The notes beneath the pieces are model-generated. The model saw only the letters and a list, made by a program, of their open reading frames with translations. It was not told where the DNA came from and did no database searches. The translations under genes and the position numbers were made by a program. Source: Actinomycetota bacterium (GTDB lineage Bacteria > Actinomycetota > UBA4738 > HRBIN12). Taken from it: 32,828 nucleotides of DNA. Shown here in pieces: positions 22,923-31,124 of the stretch; position 1 is the first letter of the stretch, and the number at the start of each line of letters is the position of its first letter. Location: NCBI GenBank assembly GCA_005884925.1, contig VAYU01000066.1:1-32828 (forward strand). The letters run 5' to 3'.

Positions 22923-24743
22923 ATGACCTCGTCCGAAGGGTCGAAGTCGGCTCCGGCGGAGCACCACGCCGCGCAAGCCGATGTCGATGAAGCGTCGCCG
23001 GTCACGGAGTTGGACGAGACGACCGCGACGTCGGGTGCGGATGGACGAGCCCGGCTCGAGGATCTGTGGTCACGGTCGCTCGCGTGGGGGAGTGGCCTCC
23101 GTCCGGCCTGGAAGGGGCTGGCGGCATACCTCTTGTATCAGGCGCTCGCGGTCGTCATCTGGGTCGGGTCGGCCCTTCCCCACTTCACGACCACATACAT
23201 CGCCGGAGGACTGCAGGACTCGCGCTTCTTCCAGTGGGCACTCGCCTGGACGCCCTGGGCCGTCTCACACGGCATGGATCCGCTCCACACGAGCTACGTC
23301 TTCGCCCCGTCGGGCGTCAACCTCGCTTGGTTCACGTTCGTGCCGGGGCCGGCCTTGGTGACGTGGCCGATCACGGTGCTCGCCGGCCCGCTCACGTCGC
23401 TCAACCTGCTGAAGGTGTCGGCGCCGGCTTTGGCCGCGTGGGCCGCCTACCTCGTGTGTCACCGGCTGACCGGCCGGTTCTGGCCCTCGGTCGTGGGCGG
23501 GTGCCTGTTCGGCTTCTCACCGTACGTGGCAGGCAACATCGCCTTCGTGAACCTGGTGGTCATCTTCCCCGTTCCGCTGCTCGTGTACGTCGTGATCCGA
23601 CATGTCGAGGGTTCGCTCGGACCCGTTGCGTTCGTCGCAGGGTTCACGGCGCTGCTCGTTGGACTGTTCTCGATCTCGACCGAGCTCTTCGGTACGACGG
23701 CGATCTTCGGCGGCGTAGCCTTCGCCGGTGCCCTCGCTTTCGGCCCCGGTATCCGGAGGCGGCTCGTTCACACCGGTCTGCTCGCGCTCCTCGCGAGCGC
23801 CATCGCCGCGCTCCTGCTGCTGCCGTACCTGCACGATGTGCTGACCAACGTGCCATCGGGGGCGCTGCGGGTGTCCGACCTGGCATCCGCTGATCTCTGG
23901 AGCTTCGTCATCCCCCCGCCCACCGTCCGCCTCGGGGGCGAGGCGTTCCATCCGCTCTTGCAGCGGTACACACGGTTCCCGATCGGCAACGGCCTCGGGT
24001 ACATGGGGCTCGCGGTCATCGCGATCCTGATCGGGTTCGCGATCACGGAGAAGGATCGGAGGACGACCTGGGCCCTCCTGGGGTTCACCGCCTTCGTCTC
24101 GGTGATGATGCTTGGGCCCATCCTGCACGTTGCCGGGATCGCGCACGGGCGGCTTCCGGAAACCGTGCTGGCCAGCGCGCCGCTGATCCGATCGGCGGTT
24201 CCGGCTCGTTTCGCGCTCTTCTCCGCCTTCGCGATCGGTGTGATCGCGGCGCTCTGGCTCTCGCATGCGGCGGGTCGATGGGCATGGATCCGCTGGGTAC
24301 TCGCGGTCGTGGCCGTCGTGTCCCTCTTGCCTCGCGGCCCGACCAAGCCGCCGACGACGCTCGACGTTCCTCGGTTCTTCTCATCCGGGCAGGTACGTCA
24401 GGTGCTCGATCAAGGTGAGGTCGTCTATGTGATCTGCGTGCAGCGTGGCGACGAGGTGCTGTGGCAAGAGACCGCCGACTACTGGTTCGCGCTTGCCGAG
24501 GGATACCTGGGGCCGCTCCCATCCAGCTTGCAGGGAGATCCCATCAACCGTGGCCTGAGCGTCCTTCGGTCCTCCCCTCCGACCCCCGCCGTGTTCGCAT
24601 CGTGGACGCAGCGACATGCCGTTTCGGCGGTCATCGTGGACGACCGAGCGCGCTCGGTCTACGGTCCGATGATGGAAGGGGCCGGATTCTCGCCCGTCTA
24701 CTCGGGTGAAGGGGTCTCGGTCTGGAGAGCGGCCGGCATCTGA
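22923..24743 (+). CDS. GT-C-like polytopic membrane protein, paralogue 2
   Basis: The ATG follows the stop of paralogue 1 by four bases, so the two are one transcript. The 606-residue product has a 60-residue hydrophilic tail, then the shared core: LRPAWKGLAAYLLYQ, the loop GGLQDSRFFQWALAWTPWAV (candidate catalytic Asp99), HGMDPLHTSYVFAPSGVNL, AAWAAYLVCHRLTGRFW and VFPVPLLVYVVIRHVEGSLG. The C-terminal domain contains GDEVLWQETADYWFALAEGY and ends YSGEGVSVWRAAG. It clearly resembles paralogues 3 and 4 more than 1. Conservation of the loop Asp and the C-terminal domain argues that all copies are functional. Confidence 0.82.
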   Translation: MTSSEGSKSAPAEHHAAQADVDEASPVTELDETTATSGADGRARLEDLWSRSLAWGSGLRPAWKGLAAYLLYQALAVVIWVGSALPHFTTTYIAGGLQDSRFFQWALAWTPWAVSHGMDPLHTSYVFAPSGVNLAWFTFVPGPALVTWPITVLAGPLTSLNLLKVSAPALAAWAAYLVCHRLTGRFWPSVVGGCLFGFSPYVAGNIAFVNLVVIFPVPLLVYVVIRHVEGSLGPVAFVAGFTALLVGLFSISTELFGTTAIFGGVAFAGALAFGPGIRRRLVHTGLLALLASAIAALLLLPYLHDVLTNVPSGALRVSDLASADLWSFVIPPPTVRLGGEAFHPLLQRYTRFPIGNGLGYMGLAVIAILIGFAITEKDRRTTWALLGFTAFVSVMMLGPILHVAGIAHGRLPETVLASAPLIRSAVPARFALFSAFAIGVIAALWLSHAAGRWAWIRWVLAVVAVVSLLPRGPTKPPTTLDVPRFFSSGQVRQVLDQGEVVYVICVQRGDEVLWQETADYWFALAEGYLGPLPSSLQGDPINRGLSVLRSSPPTPAVFASWTQRHAVSAVIVDDRARSVYGPMMEGAGFSPVYSGEGVSVWRAAGI

Positions 24744-24761
24744 CCGCTGTGCGGGGATTGG

Positions 24762-24767
24762 TAGGCT
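24762..24767 (+). promoter_or_regulatory. -10 element TAGGCT before paralogue 3
   Basis: TAGGCT fits TANNNT and lies eight bases before GTG 24776. CTGACC at 24740-24745, overlapping the end of paralogue 2, would serve as a -35 with a 16-base spacer. It would give paralogue 3 its own leaderless transcript inside the array. Confidence 0.35.
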
Positions 24768-24775
24768 CCGCTGCC

Positions 24776-26551
24776 GTGGATAGGCCGCACGACGGGACAA
24801 CGGTCTCAGAACCTGAGAGCGCGATCGTCGTTCCCGATGCGGAGTCGCATGAGGGCCGACCATCGACGGGCGAGCGGCTCGTCGCATGGGGGAGCCGGCT
24901 CCGTCCATCCTGGAAGGGCCTCTCGGCATACCTCCTTTTCCAGGTCCTCGCCTTCGCCATCTGGGTCGTGCCGATCCTTCATCGGTTCAACCGTCAGCAT
25001 CTGGGCGCCGGGCTGCAGGACTCCCGCTACAACCAGTGGGCGCTCTCGTGGACGCCGTTCGCGATCTCGCATGGCCTGAACCCGCTTCACATGAGTTACC
25101 TGTTTCCCCCCACGGGGGTGGACCTCGCCTGGTCCACCTTCCTCCCGGGTCCCGCCCTCGCGACCTGGCCGGTCACGTCTCTGTTCGGTCCGATGGCCTC
25201 ACTGAACCTGTTGATGGCGGCCGCGCCGGCCCTCGCCGCCTGGGGCGCCTACCTCGTGTGCTACCGGCTCACCCACCGGTTCTGGGCTTCGCTCCTCGGC
25301 GGATACTTGTTCGGCTTCACCGCGTACATGGCCGGCAACGCGATCGGGTTCGTGAATCTGATGCTCGTCTTCCCCATCCCGCTGCTCGTGTACCTCGTCA
25401 TCCGCCGTGTCGAGGGTTCGCTCGGACCGGTCGCCTTCGTCGCGGGTTCCGCAGCGCTTCTCGTGGGCCTCTTCTCGATCTCGACCGAGATGTTCGGGAC
25501 GGCGACGATCTTCGGGGCGTTCGCGTTCGCGGGTTCGCTCGCGTTCGGGAAGGAGATCCGGGGTCGCCTCCTTCACACCGGTGGGTTGATCCTTGTCGCG
25601 GGAGGGGTCGCCGCCGTCGTGCTCTCGCCTTACCTGTACGACGTCGTCGCCAACAGACCAGCCACTCCCTTCTACCCTCCGGACCTGATGGCGGCGCCCG
25701 ACCTGTGGAGCTTCATCGTGCCACCGCCGTACATCCGGCTCGGGGGCGACGCGCTCTTGCCGCTCTTGAGCCGGCACACGGTGCATCCGGTCACCAACGG
25801 ACTCGGCTACGTTTCCGTGGCCATCCCTGTCATGCTGATCGGCTTCGCCATCACGGAGCGGCGGAGGCGCACGACATGGGCTCTTCTCTCCTTCGTCGCG
25901 TTCGTCGCGCTCCTCGCTCTTGGCCCGGTGCTGCACGTCGGCGGGTCACCGCACGGGTGGCTGCCCGAGAGCCTGCTCGCGAATGCCCCGATCATCCAAT
26001 CGGCTACCCCCGCCCGCTTCTTGGCGTACTCGTCCCTCGCGATCGGAGTGATCGCCGCGTTGTGGCTCTCACGCGCGGCCGGGCCCAACGCGTGGATCCG
26101 CTGGGCGGTCGTGATCACGGCCGCCGTGCTCTTGCTTCCCGCAGCGCCGAACCACGCCCCCCCACAGGTGATCCCGCAGTTCTTCTCTTCCGGGGAGGTG
26201 CGCCAGGTGCTTCGCCAGCGCGAGATCGTCTACGCGATCACGGACGCGAAGGGTGACGAGGTGCTCTGGCAGGCGACGGCGAACTACTGGTTCGATCTGG
26301 CGCAGGGATACATCGGCCCCCTCCCGCTGGATCTGCGGACGGGACCCCTCTCCGGGGGGCTGAGCATGCGGAGGGACGTGTTCCCTCCCTACCCGAAGCA
26401 GTTCAGGACGTGGCTGCAGGGGCACGGTGTGTCGTCGGTCATCGTGGACGATCGGGCGCGTGAGAAGTATGGATCGCTCCTGGTGAGGGCGGGTTTCGGG
26501 CAGGTGTACGCGGGCCAGGGCGTCAGCGTCTGGCGGCCGCCCGCCACCTAG
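24776..26551 (+). CDS. GT-C-like polytopic membrane protein, paralogue 3
   Basis: Two GTG starts are possible, 24749 (six bases after paralogue 2) and 24776. The latter fits the -10 element and is used here (591 residues). The core repeats the family pattern: LRPSWKGLSAYLLFQ, the loop GLQDSRYNQWALSWTPFAIS (Asp82 from this start), NPLHMSYLFPPTGVDLAWST, VCYRLTHRFWASLLGGYLFG and YLVIRRVEGSLGPVAFVAGS. The C-terminal domain reads KGDEVLWQATANYWFDLAQG and ends YAGQGVSVWRPP. Slight changes in the outer loop (YN for FF; PPTG for APSG) could reflect different sugar or acceptor specificity. Confidence 0.82.
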   Translation: MDRPHDGTTVSEPESAIVVPDAESHEGRPSTGERLVAWGSRLRPSWKGLSAYLLFQVLAFAIWVVPILHRFNRQHLGAGLQDSRYNQWALSWTPFAISHGLNPLHMSYLFPPTGVDLAWSTFLPGPALATWPVTSLFGPMASLNLLMAAAPALAAWGAYLVCYRLTHRFWASLLGGYLFGFTAYMAGNAIGFVNLMLVFPIPLLVYLVIRRVEGSLGPVAFVAGSAALLVGLFSISTEMFGTATIFGAFAFAGSLAFGKEIRGRLLHTGGLILVAGGVAAVVLSPYLYDVVANRPATPFYPPDLMAAPDLWSFIVPPPYIRLGGDALLPLLSRHTVHPVTNGLGYVSVAIPVMLIGFAITERRRRTTWALLSFVAFVALLALGPVLHVGGSPHGWLPESLLANAPIIQSATPARFLAYSSLAIGVIAALWLSRAAGPNAWIRWAVVITAAVLLLPAAPNHAPPQVIPQFFSSGEVRQVLRQREIVYAITDAKGDEVLWQATANYWFDLAQGYIGPLPLDLRTGPLSGGLSMRRDVFPPYPKQFRTWLQGHGVSSVIVDDRAREKYGSLLVRAGFGQVYAGQGVSVWRPPAT

Positions 26552-26644
26552 ACCTCGATGGTCCGCCCGGAGTGGTTGCGTATCATGGGCGCCTTGCGGA
26601 GGCCCGGATCGCTCGAGCGAAGGCATCTCCCCGGTACCCATGGG

Positions 26645-27784
26645 ATGATGGCTCGTCGCGTCCCGATCTCTCGCCTCCTCCCGTTCATCGCCGTCACGCT
26701 TGCCTTCTCCTGCTCGACGACCACGGCGACCCCTGCCGCGGACAGCGGTTGCCAGATGACCGAGGTGCCGGGCTCGTCGACAGACCGGGACGTCCTCTCC
26801 GGAGTTGCGGCTCTGGAGGAAGGAGCGCTCGCGATCGGAAGCAGGTGGCTGGGGTCGGTCGGAGGACCCCTGGCGGCCGTTGCCACGCGAAGCGGTTGGA
26901 CCCCGCGCGTCATCCATGCGCGCGGCGTCCACTCGGTCGAGATGGATGACGTCTCCACCGATGGGGCGGGCGCGTGGGCTGTCGGCGCATGGGGGAACCA
27001 ACACCCTGTCGCCTTGCGATGGAACGGGCGCACCTGGATCCCGACCAAGGTCGAGGATCCCGGGCCCGGCGAGGACGGCCTCTCGGGGGTCGCGACCGTG
27101 TCGTCGGACTGGGTATGGGCGGTGGGCCGGCACCAGGTCGGGAGCGATTTCCGGACGCTCGTGGAGCGGTGGGACGGTCGGACGTGGCGGGCGGTTCCGA
27201 GCCCCAACGAGGGGTCGTCGGCCATGCTGAAGGACATCGAAGCTACCGGACCGGACGATGCTTGGGCCGTCGGGTGGTCCGTCAAGGAACAACGCTATCG
27301 AACGCTGGCCCAGCACTGGGACGGGGTCGCGTGGCGCGTCGTCCCGACGCCGACCGTGGACGGCGGGGGCGACGCACTCTTCGCGGGCGTTGCCGCGATC
27401 TCGCCAAACGACGTTTGGGCGGTCGGATGGACGGGACTGCGAGACGACCTCCACCCGTTGGTCGAGCGGTGGGACGGCCAGAAGTGGAGCGTGGTATCGC
27501 TGCCGTCCGACGTTGGGCCCGGCGCCTTCCTCGGTGTCGCAGCGACGCCCGATCGACTCGTGATGGTAGGACGTTCCCTGGTCGACGGATCGCTCGAGCC
27601 GCTCGCGGTCCTGAAGTCCGGTGGTTCGTGGGAGAAGGCATCCCTCGTGGCCGGCCAGATCGCTGACGGACCGGCCTGGTTCACAGGCGTGGCCGTCGAT
27701 CCCTCGGGGTCGATCTGGGCGGTGGGCTCCCGATTCCCCGGCGGCGGTAAGGCCGTTTCGTTCGCGGCCACTGGCTGCGTCTGA
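26645..27784 (+). CDS. Beta-propeller lipoprotein within the GT-C-like array
   Basis: The most plausible start is ATG 26645 or 26648 (MMARRVPISRLLPF), giving a lipoprotein signal with lipobox LAFSC (Cys23). Starts at 26558 and 26585 also lie in frame. The mature protein consists of about six repeats of 50 residues pairing AWAVGxW with LVERWDGRTWRAVPSP. Examples are DDAWAVGWSVKEQRYRTLAQ and NDVWAVGWTGLRDDLHPLVE. This WAVG/WDGxxW repeat forms a propeller seen in secreted actinobacterial proteins of unknown function. It follows paralogue 3 on the same strand and would face the same outer compartment as the GT-C-like active sites. Confidence 0.82.
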   Translation: MMARRVPISRLLPFIAVTLAFSCSTTTATPAADSGCQMTEVPGSSTDRDVLSGVAALEEGALAIGSRWLGSVGGPLAAVATRSGWTPRVIHARGVHSVEMDDVSTDGAGAWAVGAWGNQHPVALRWNGRTWIPTKVEDPGPGEDGLSGVATVSSDWVWAVGRHQVGSDFRTLVERWDGRTWRAVPSPNEGSSAMLKDIEATGPDDAWAVGWSVKEQRYRTLAQHWDGVAWRVVPTPTVDGGGDALFAGVAAISPNDVWAVGWTGLRDDLHPLVERWDGQKWSVVSLPSDVGPGAFLGVAATPDRLVMVGRSLVDGSLEPLAVLKSGGSWEKASLVAGQIADGPAWFTGVAVDPSGSIWAVGSRFPGGGKAVSFAATGCV

Positions 27785-27797
27785 GGCGTCCGTTCGG

Positions 27798-29177
27798 TCA
27801 GGGCTTCGCCGGACACACCCGCTGATGGAGGATGAGCGGTGTCTGCGGCGTCTGCGTGAAGTCGAACGCGGACAACATGTCGTCGGTGTTCGCGTCTCGT
27901 GAGGTCATCGGAGGGAGGCCGAACACCGTCTCGATGAAGCGGAGCACGGACGCGAACTCCGTCGTGTCGGTGTCGATGAAGCCGGGCTTCGCCCATGGGG
28001 AGATGACGATCGCGGGGACCCGCGGCCCCAACCCGTACAGGTCGAGGTGCGGCGGCGGCACGTGGTCGTAGAACCCGCCGAAGTCGTCCCAGGTCAGGAC
28101 GACCGCCGTCGAGCCCCAGTACTTGCTGGACATGAGCTGGTTCAAGACCCCCACGGTCCAGTTCTCACCCACACAGATGCTGCCCGGAGGATGGTCCGAC
28201 TGGGCGAACGAAGGCGTCAACCACGACACGGCGGGCAGTTTGCCGGCGTGAAGGTCCTTCACGAACGCGGTGTCGCTCACGACGTTCCGATACATCGGCG
28301 AGAACCGCACGTGACGCACGATCCGCAGTGGTTGGACCCAGTCGTTGGCGCCTCGGTATTCCTTCCAGCTCAGTCCGGCACGTTGGAGGAGGTCCGGAAG
28401 GACCTCGACGTCGGTGCACGGCCATCGGCTCACGAATGACGCCTGGACCCCCGAGATGCCGGCGGGGCCCTCATCCTCGAGTCGGAAGATCCGCTCCTGC
28501 TCCATCCGAGACATGAGCGGGAACGAGGAGTCGGCCTCGAGAGGGTCATCACAGAACTCGCGGCGTGCCGAGCCGAGCTGTCCCGGTCTCTCATGGTCGA
28601 CGAAACGATCGGATTGCGCGGCGAAGGTCCATAGATGCTCGATGCCGGTGGGCCCGTAGACGGAGCTGAAGAAATGATCCGCGAGTGCGAAACGGCTCGC
28701 GTATGCCCAGTAGTTGGGGATGTCGGTCTGCCGGTACGTGACATAGCCGGCATCTGTGAAGCAATCCATCGCGCCTCCGTCGATCGCGTTGATGCCGTTC
28801 AGGAAGCTGTGGGCCAGATCCGGCTCGCGATCGGCGGCTGGTTGGAGCTGTTCGGTCGTCCCGTTGCATCTCGTGCCCATCGTCGTCCCGTCGGCGCCGG
28901 GGAACGTGGCGAACAGGTTGTCGAAGGTTCGGTTCTCCTTGATCAGGAAGACGATGTGCTTGATATGGCTGCGCGCGAGCACGATCTGGCCGGCCGATGA
29001 GCCCACCGCCGGAGACGGTGAGACCACGGCAGCTGGCTCCAGGTCGTTCGGCAGGGGTGCGTCTCCTCCGCTTCCGGACGTGCATCCCGCGAGGGCGGCA
29101 AGGAGGGGGAGGGAAACCATGACGAGCCGCCGACGGATCGACGCTGACTCCGCGTGTGGCGAGCGGGCCGATGACAT
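27798..29177 (-). CDS. Secreted phospholipase C/acid phosphatase-type phosphoesterase lipoprotein
   Basis: The 459-residue product has a lipoprotein signal ([11 protein letters not shown], Cys32) and a phosphoesterase-family catalytic domain. Visible landmarks are [20 protein letters not shown] with the metal-binding Glu-Asn and Thr nucleophile region, [10 protein letters not shown] and [37 protein letters not shown] follows, then [19 protein letters not shown]. These match non-haemolytic phospholipase C and acid phosphatase AcpA relatives, which cleave phosphodiesters or phosphomonoesters outside the cell. It lies convergent to the propeller lipoprotein and divergent from paralogue 4, with TACCCT seven bases before its ATG. 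Next to GT-C-like enzymes it may process lipid-linked or phosphate-containing glycans. Confidence 0.9.
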   Translation of the reverse strand: MSSARSPHAESASIRRRLVMVSLPLLAALAGCTSGSGGDAPLPNDLEPAAVVSPSPAVGSSAGQIVLARSHIKHIVFLIKENRTFDNLFATFPGADGTTMGTRCNGTTEQLQPAADREPDLAHSFLNGINAIDGGAMDCFTDAGYVTYRQTDIPNYWAYASRFALADHFFSSVYGPTGIEHLWTFAAQSDRFVDHERPGQLGSARREFCDDPLEADSSFPLMSRMEQERIFRLEDEGPAGISGVQASFVSRWPCTDVEVLPDLLQRAGLSWKEYRGANDWVQPLRIVRHVRFSPMYRNVVSDTAFVKDLHAGKLPAVSWLTPSFAQSDHPPGSICVGENWTVGVLNQLMSSKYWGSTAVVLTWDDFGGFYDHVPPPHLDLYGLGPRVPAIVISPWAKPGFIDTDTTEFASVLRFIETVFGLPPMTSRDANTDDMLSAFDFTQTPQTPLILHQRVCPAKP

Positions 29178-29184
29178 CCGGCGG

Positions 29185-29190
29185 AGGGTA
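29185..29190 (-). promoter_or_regulatory. -10 element TACCCT before the phosphoesterase gene
   Basis: On the minus strand TACCCT fits TANNNT and is seven bases before the ATG at 29177, without a ribosome binding site. The 95-bp gap to paralogue 4 must hold both divergent promoters. Confidence 0.35.
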
Positions 29191-29272
29191 TCGGAAGTGG
29201 GTTGCCTACGACTTCCATCCTCGGATCGCTCGGATCCGGTCTTCGTGTACGCTGCGCCGCCGGGACAGTCCT

Positions 29273-31066
29273 ATGGAACGGTCCGTCGACGCCGCAGCCA
29301 CCGACGAGGAACCCGACGACGCCGCGATCATCGCGGACGAGGAGCTGGCCCCTCGTTCGGCCCTTCGCACCATACTGAGGCGGCTCGGTGTGTGGGGAGG
29401 CGGGCTCCGACCGGTATGGAAGGGCCTCGCTGCGTTCCTGCTCTACCAAGCCGTAGCGTTCGCGATCTGGGTCCTGCCCATGGTCCCGCGATTCGGCCGC
29501 CAGCAGCTCGGGATCGAGCCGGAGGACTCGCGCTTCTTCCAGTGGGCGCTCAGGTGGATCCCCTGGGCCGTGTCGCACGGCATGAACCCGCTCCACACGC
29601 GTTACGTCTTCGCGCCACCGGGCATCGACCTCGCGTGGCAGACGTTCGTGCCCGGCCCTGCCCTCGCAACGTGGCCGATCACCGCCGTGTTCGGTTCGCT
29701 CGTTTCCCTCAACGTCCTCGATGCGCTGGCGCCCGCGCTCGCGGCGTGGGCGGCCTATCTCGTGTGCCATCGGCTCACGCACCGGTTCTGGGCGTCGATG
29801 ATCGGCGGATCCTTGTTCGGGTTCTCGGTCTACGTCACCAGCAACGTCGGACTCGTCAACCTGTCGCTCATCTTCCCGATCCCCCTGCTCGTGTACGTCA
29901 CCGTCCGCCACGTCGAGGGCTCGCTCGGGCCCGTCGCGTTCGTGACGGGCTTCGCAGCGTTGCTCGTGGCGCTCTTCTCGATCTCGACGGAGCTCTTCGG
30001 GACCGCGGTCATCTTCGGCGCGGTCGCGTTCCTCGGCGCGCTCTCGTTCGGGCGGGAGATCCGTCGCCGGTTGTTCCGGACGGGTACGCTCGTGCTGCTC
30101 GCTGGTGGGATCGCCGCGCTCGTGCTGCTGCCGTACGTGCATGACGTGGTCGTCAACCAACCTGCCGACGCGTTGCGTCTCCGGGGCGAGATCGGGGCGG
30201 CCGATCTCTGGAGCTTCTTCGTTCCCCCGGCGAGGGTCAGGCTCGGCGGCCAAGCGTTCTCGACGGTCCTGGACCGGCTCACGGAGTTCCCGCGAAGCGG
30301 CGGCCTCGCGTACGTCGGTCTCCCCATCCTCGCGGTGCTGGTCGGCTTCGCGATCGCCGAACGCGGTCGACGACGGACGTGGGCGCTCCTCGCGTTCGTT
30401 GCGGTCCTCATGCTCCTCACGCTCGGGTCCGTACTCCATGTCGGCGGGAAGCCGTTCGGGTCGCTCCCGGAGAGCGTCCTCGCTCGGACCATGCTCCTGA
30501 GATCCGCTTCTCCGGTTCGGTTCGCCGTGTACACCAACCTCGCGATCGGTGTCATCGCGTCGTTGTGGCTGTCGGGGGTCTCGGGCAGGTGGGGTTGGAC
30601 GCGCTGGACCGTCGCGTTGGTGGCCGTCGTCTCGCTCTTCCCGTACCCACCAGCCCAGAACCCTGTCCAGTCGGTCCCCGAGTTCTTCTCCTCGGGGCGG
30701 GTCCGCGACGTGCTTCATCAGGGGGAGGTCGTGTATGCGATCCCGAGTCAGAGGGGATCGGAGATGATCTGGCAGACGACCTCGGACTTCTGGTTCGATC
30801 TGGCGCAGGGCTACGTGGGGCCCGTGCCGCCGGCTGTCGATTCGGGGCCGCTCGCCCACGGGCTCCATCGCGGCAACGGCTCGTACCTGCCGACTGCGGA
30901 CGAGTTCTCGACGTGGACGCGGCAGAACGGCGTGTCGGCCGTCGTCCTTGAAGACGAGGCGGCGGTCAGATACGAGGCGATGCTTCAAAGAGCCGGGCTC
31001 GTACCGGTCTACGCGGGGGAGGGCGTATCCGTTTGGCGCCCCAGAGGCGTCACCCCGGCGCCGTGA
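29273..31066 (+). CDS. GT-C-like polytopic membrane protein, paralogue 4
   Basis: The ATG at 29273 gives an acidic tail like that of the other copies; an upstream in-frame ATG at 29156 would overlap the divergent phosphoesterase gene. The 597-residue protein keeps every landmark: LRPVWKGLAAFLLYQ, the loop EPEDSRFFQWALRWIPWAVS (Asp85), NPLHTRYVFAPPGIDLAWQT, AAWAAYLVCHRLTHRFWASM and YVTVRHVEGSLGPVAFVTGF. The C-terminal domain has SEMIWQTTSDFWFDLAQGYV and ends YAGEGVSVWRPRG. It is very similar to paralogue 2 and likely arose by duplication, later separated from the tandem run by the propeller lipoprotein and phosphoesterase genes. Confidence 0.83.
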   Translation: MERSVDAAATDEEPDDAAIIADEELAPRSALRTILRRLGVWGGGLRPVWKGLAAFLLYQAVAFAIWVLPMVPRFGRQQLGIEPEDSRFFQWALRWIPWAVSHGMNPLHTRYVFAPPGIDLAWQTFVPGPALATWPITAVFGSLVSLNVLDALAPALAAWAAYLVCHRLTHRFWASMIGGSLFGFSVYVTSNVGLVNLSLIFPIPLLVYVTVRHVEGSLGPVAFVTGFAALLVALFSISTELFGTAVIFGAVAFLGALSFGREIRRRLFRTGTLVLLAGGIAALVLLPYVHDVVVNQPADALRLRGEIGAADLWSFFVPPARVRLGGQAFSTVLDRLTEFPRSGGLAYVGLPILAVLVGFAIAERGRRRTWALLAFVAVLMLLTLGSVLHVGGKPFGSLPESVLARTMLLRSASPVRFAVYTNLAIGVIASLWLSGVSGRWGWTRWTVALVAVVSLFPYPPAQNPVQSVPEFFSSGRVRDVLHQGEVVYAIPSQRGSEMIWQTTSDFWFDLAQGYVGPVPPAVDSGPLAHGLHRGNGSYLPTADEFSTWTRQNGVSAVVLEDEAAVRYEAMLQRAGLVPVYAGEGVSVWRPRGVTPAP

Positions 31067-31085
31067 GGCCGCGCAGCTTCGGCCT
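31066..31085 (+). terminator. Hairpin between paralogue 4 and the aminotransferase
   Basis: AGGCCG (31066-31071) pairs with CGGCCT (31080-31085) across an eight-base loop, beginning at the last base of the paralogue 4 stop codon. There is no T tract. It may separate the array from the metabolic gene downstream. Confidence 0.35.
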
Positions 31086-31124
31086 GAGATGATGGGAACC
31101 CGAAGGCCGGCGGGAGGGCCGAGC

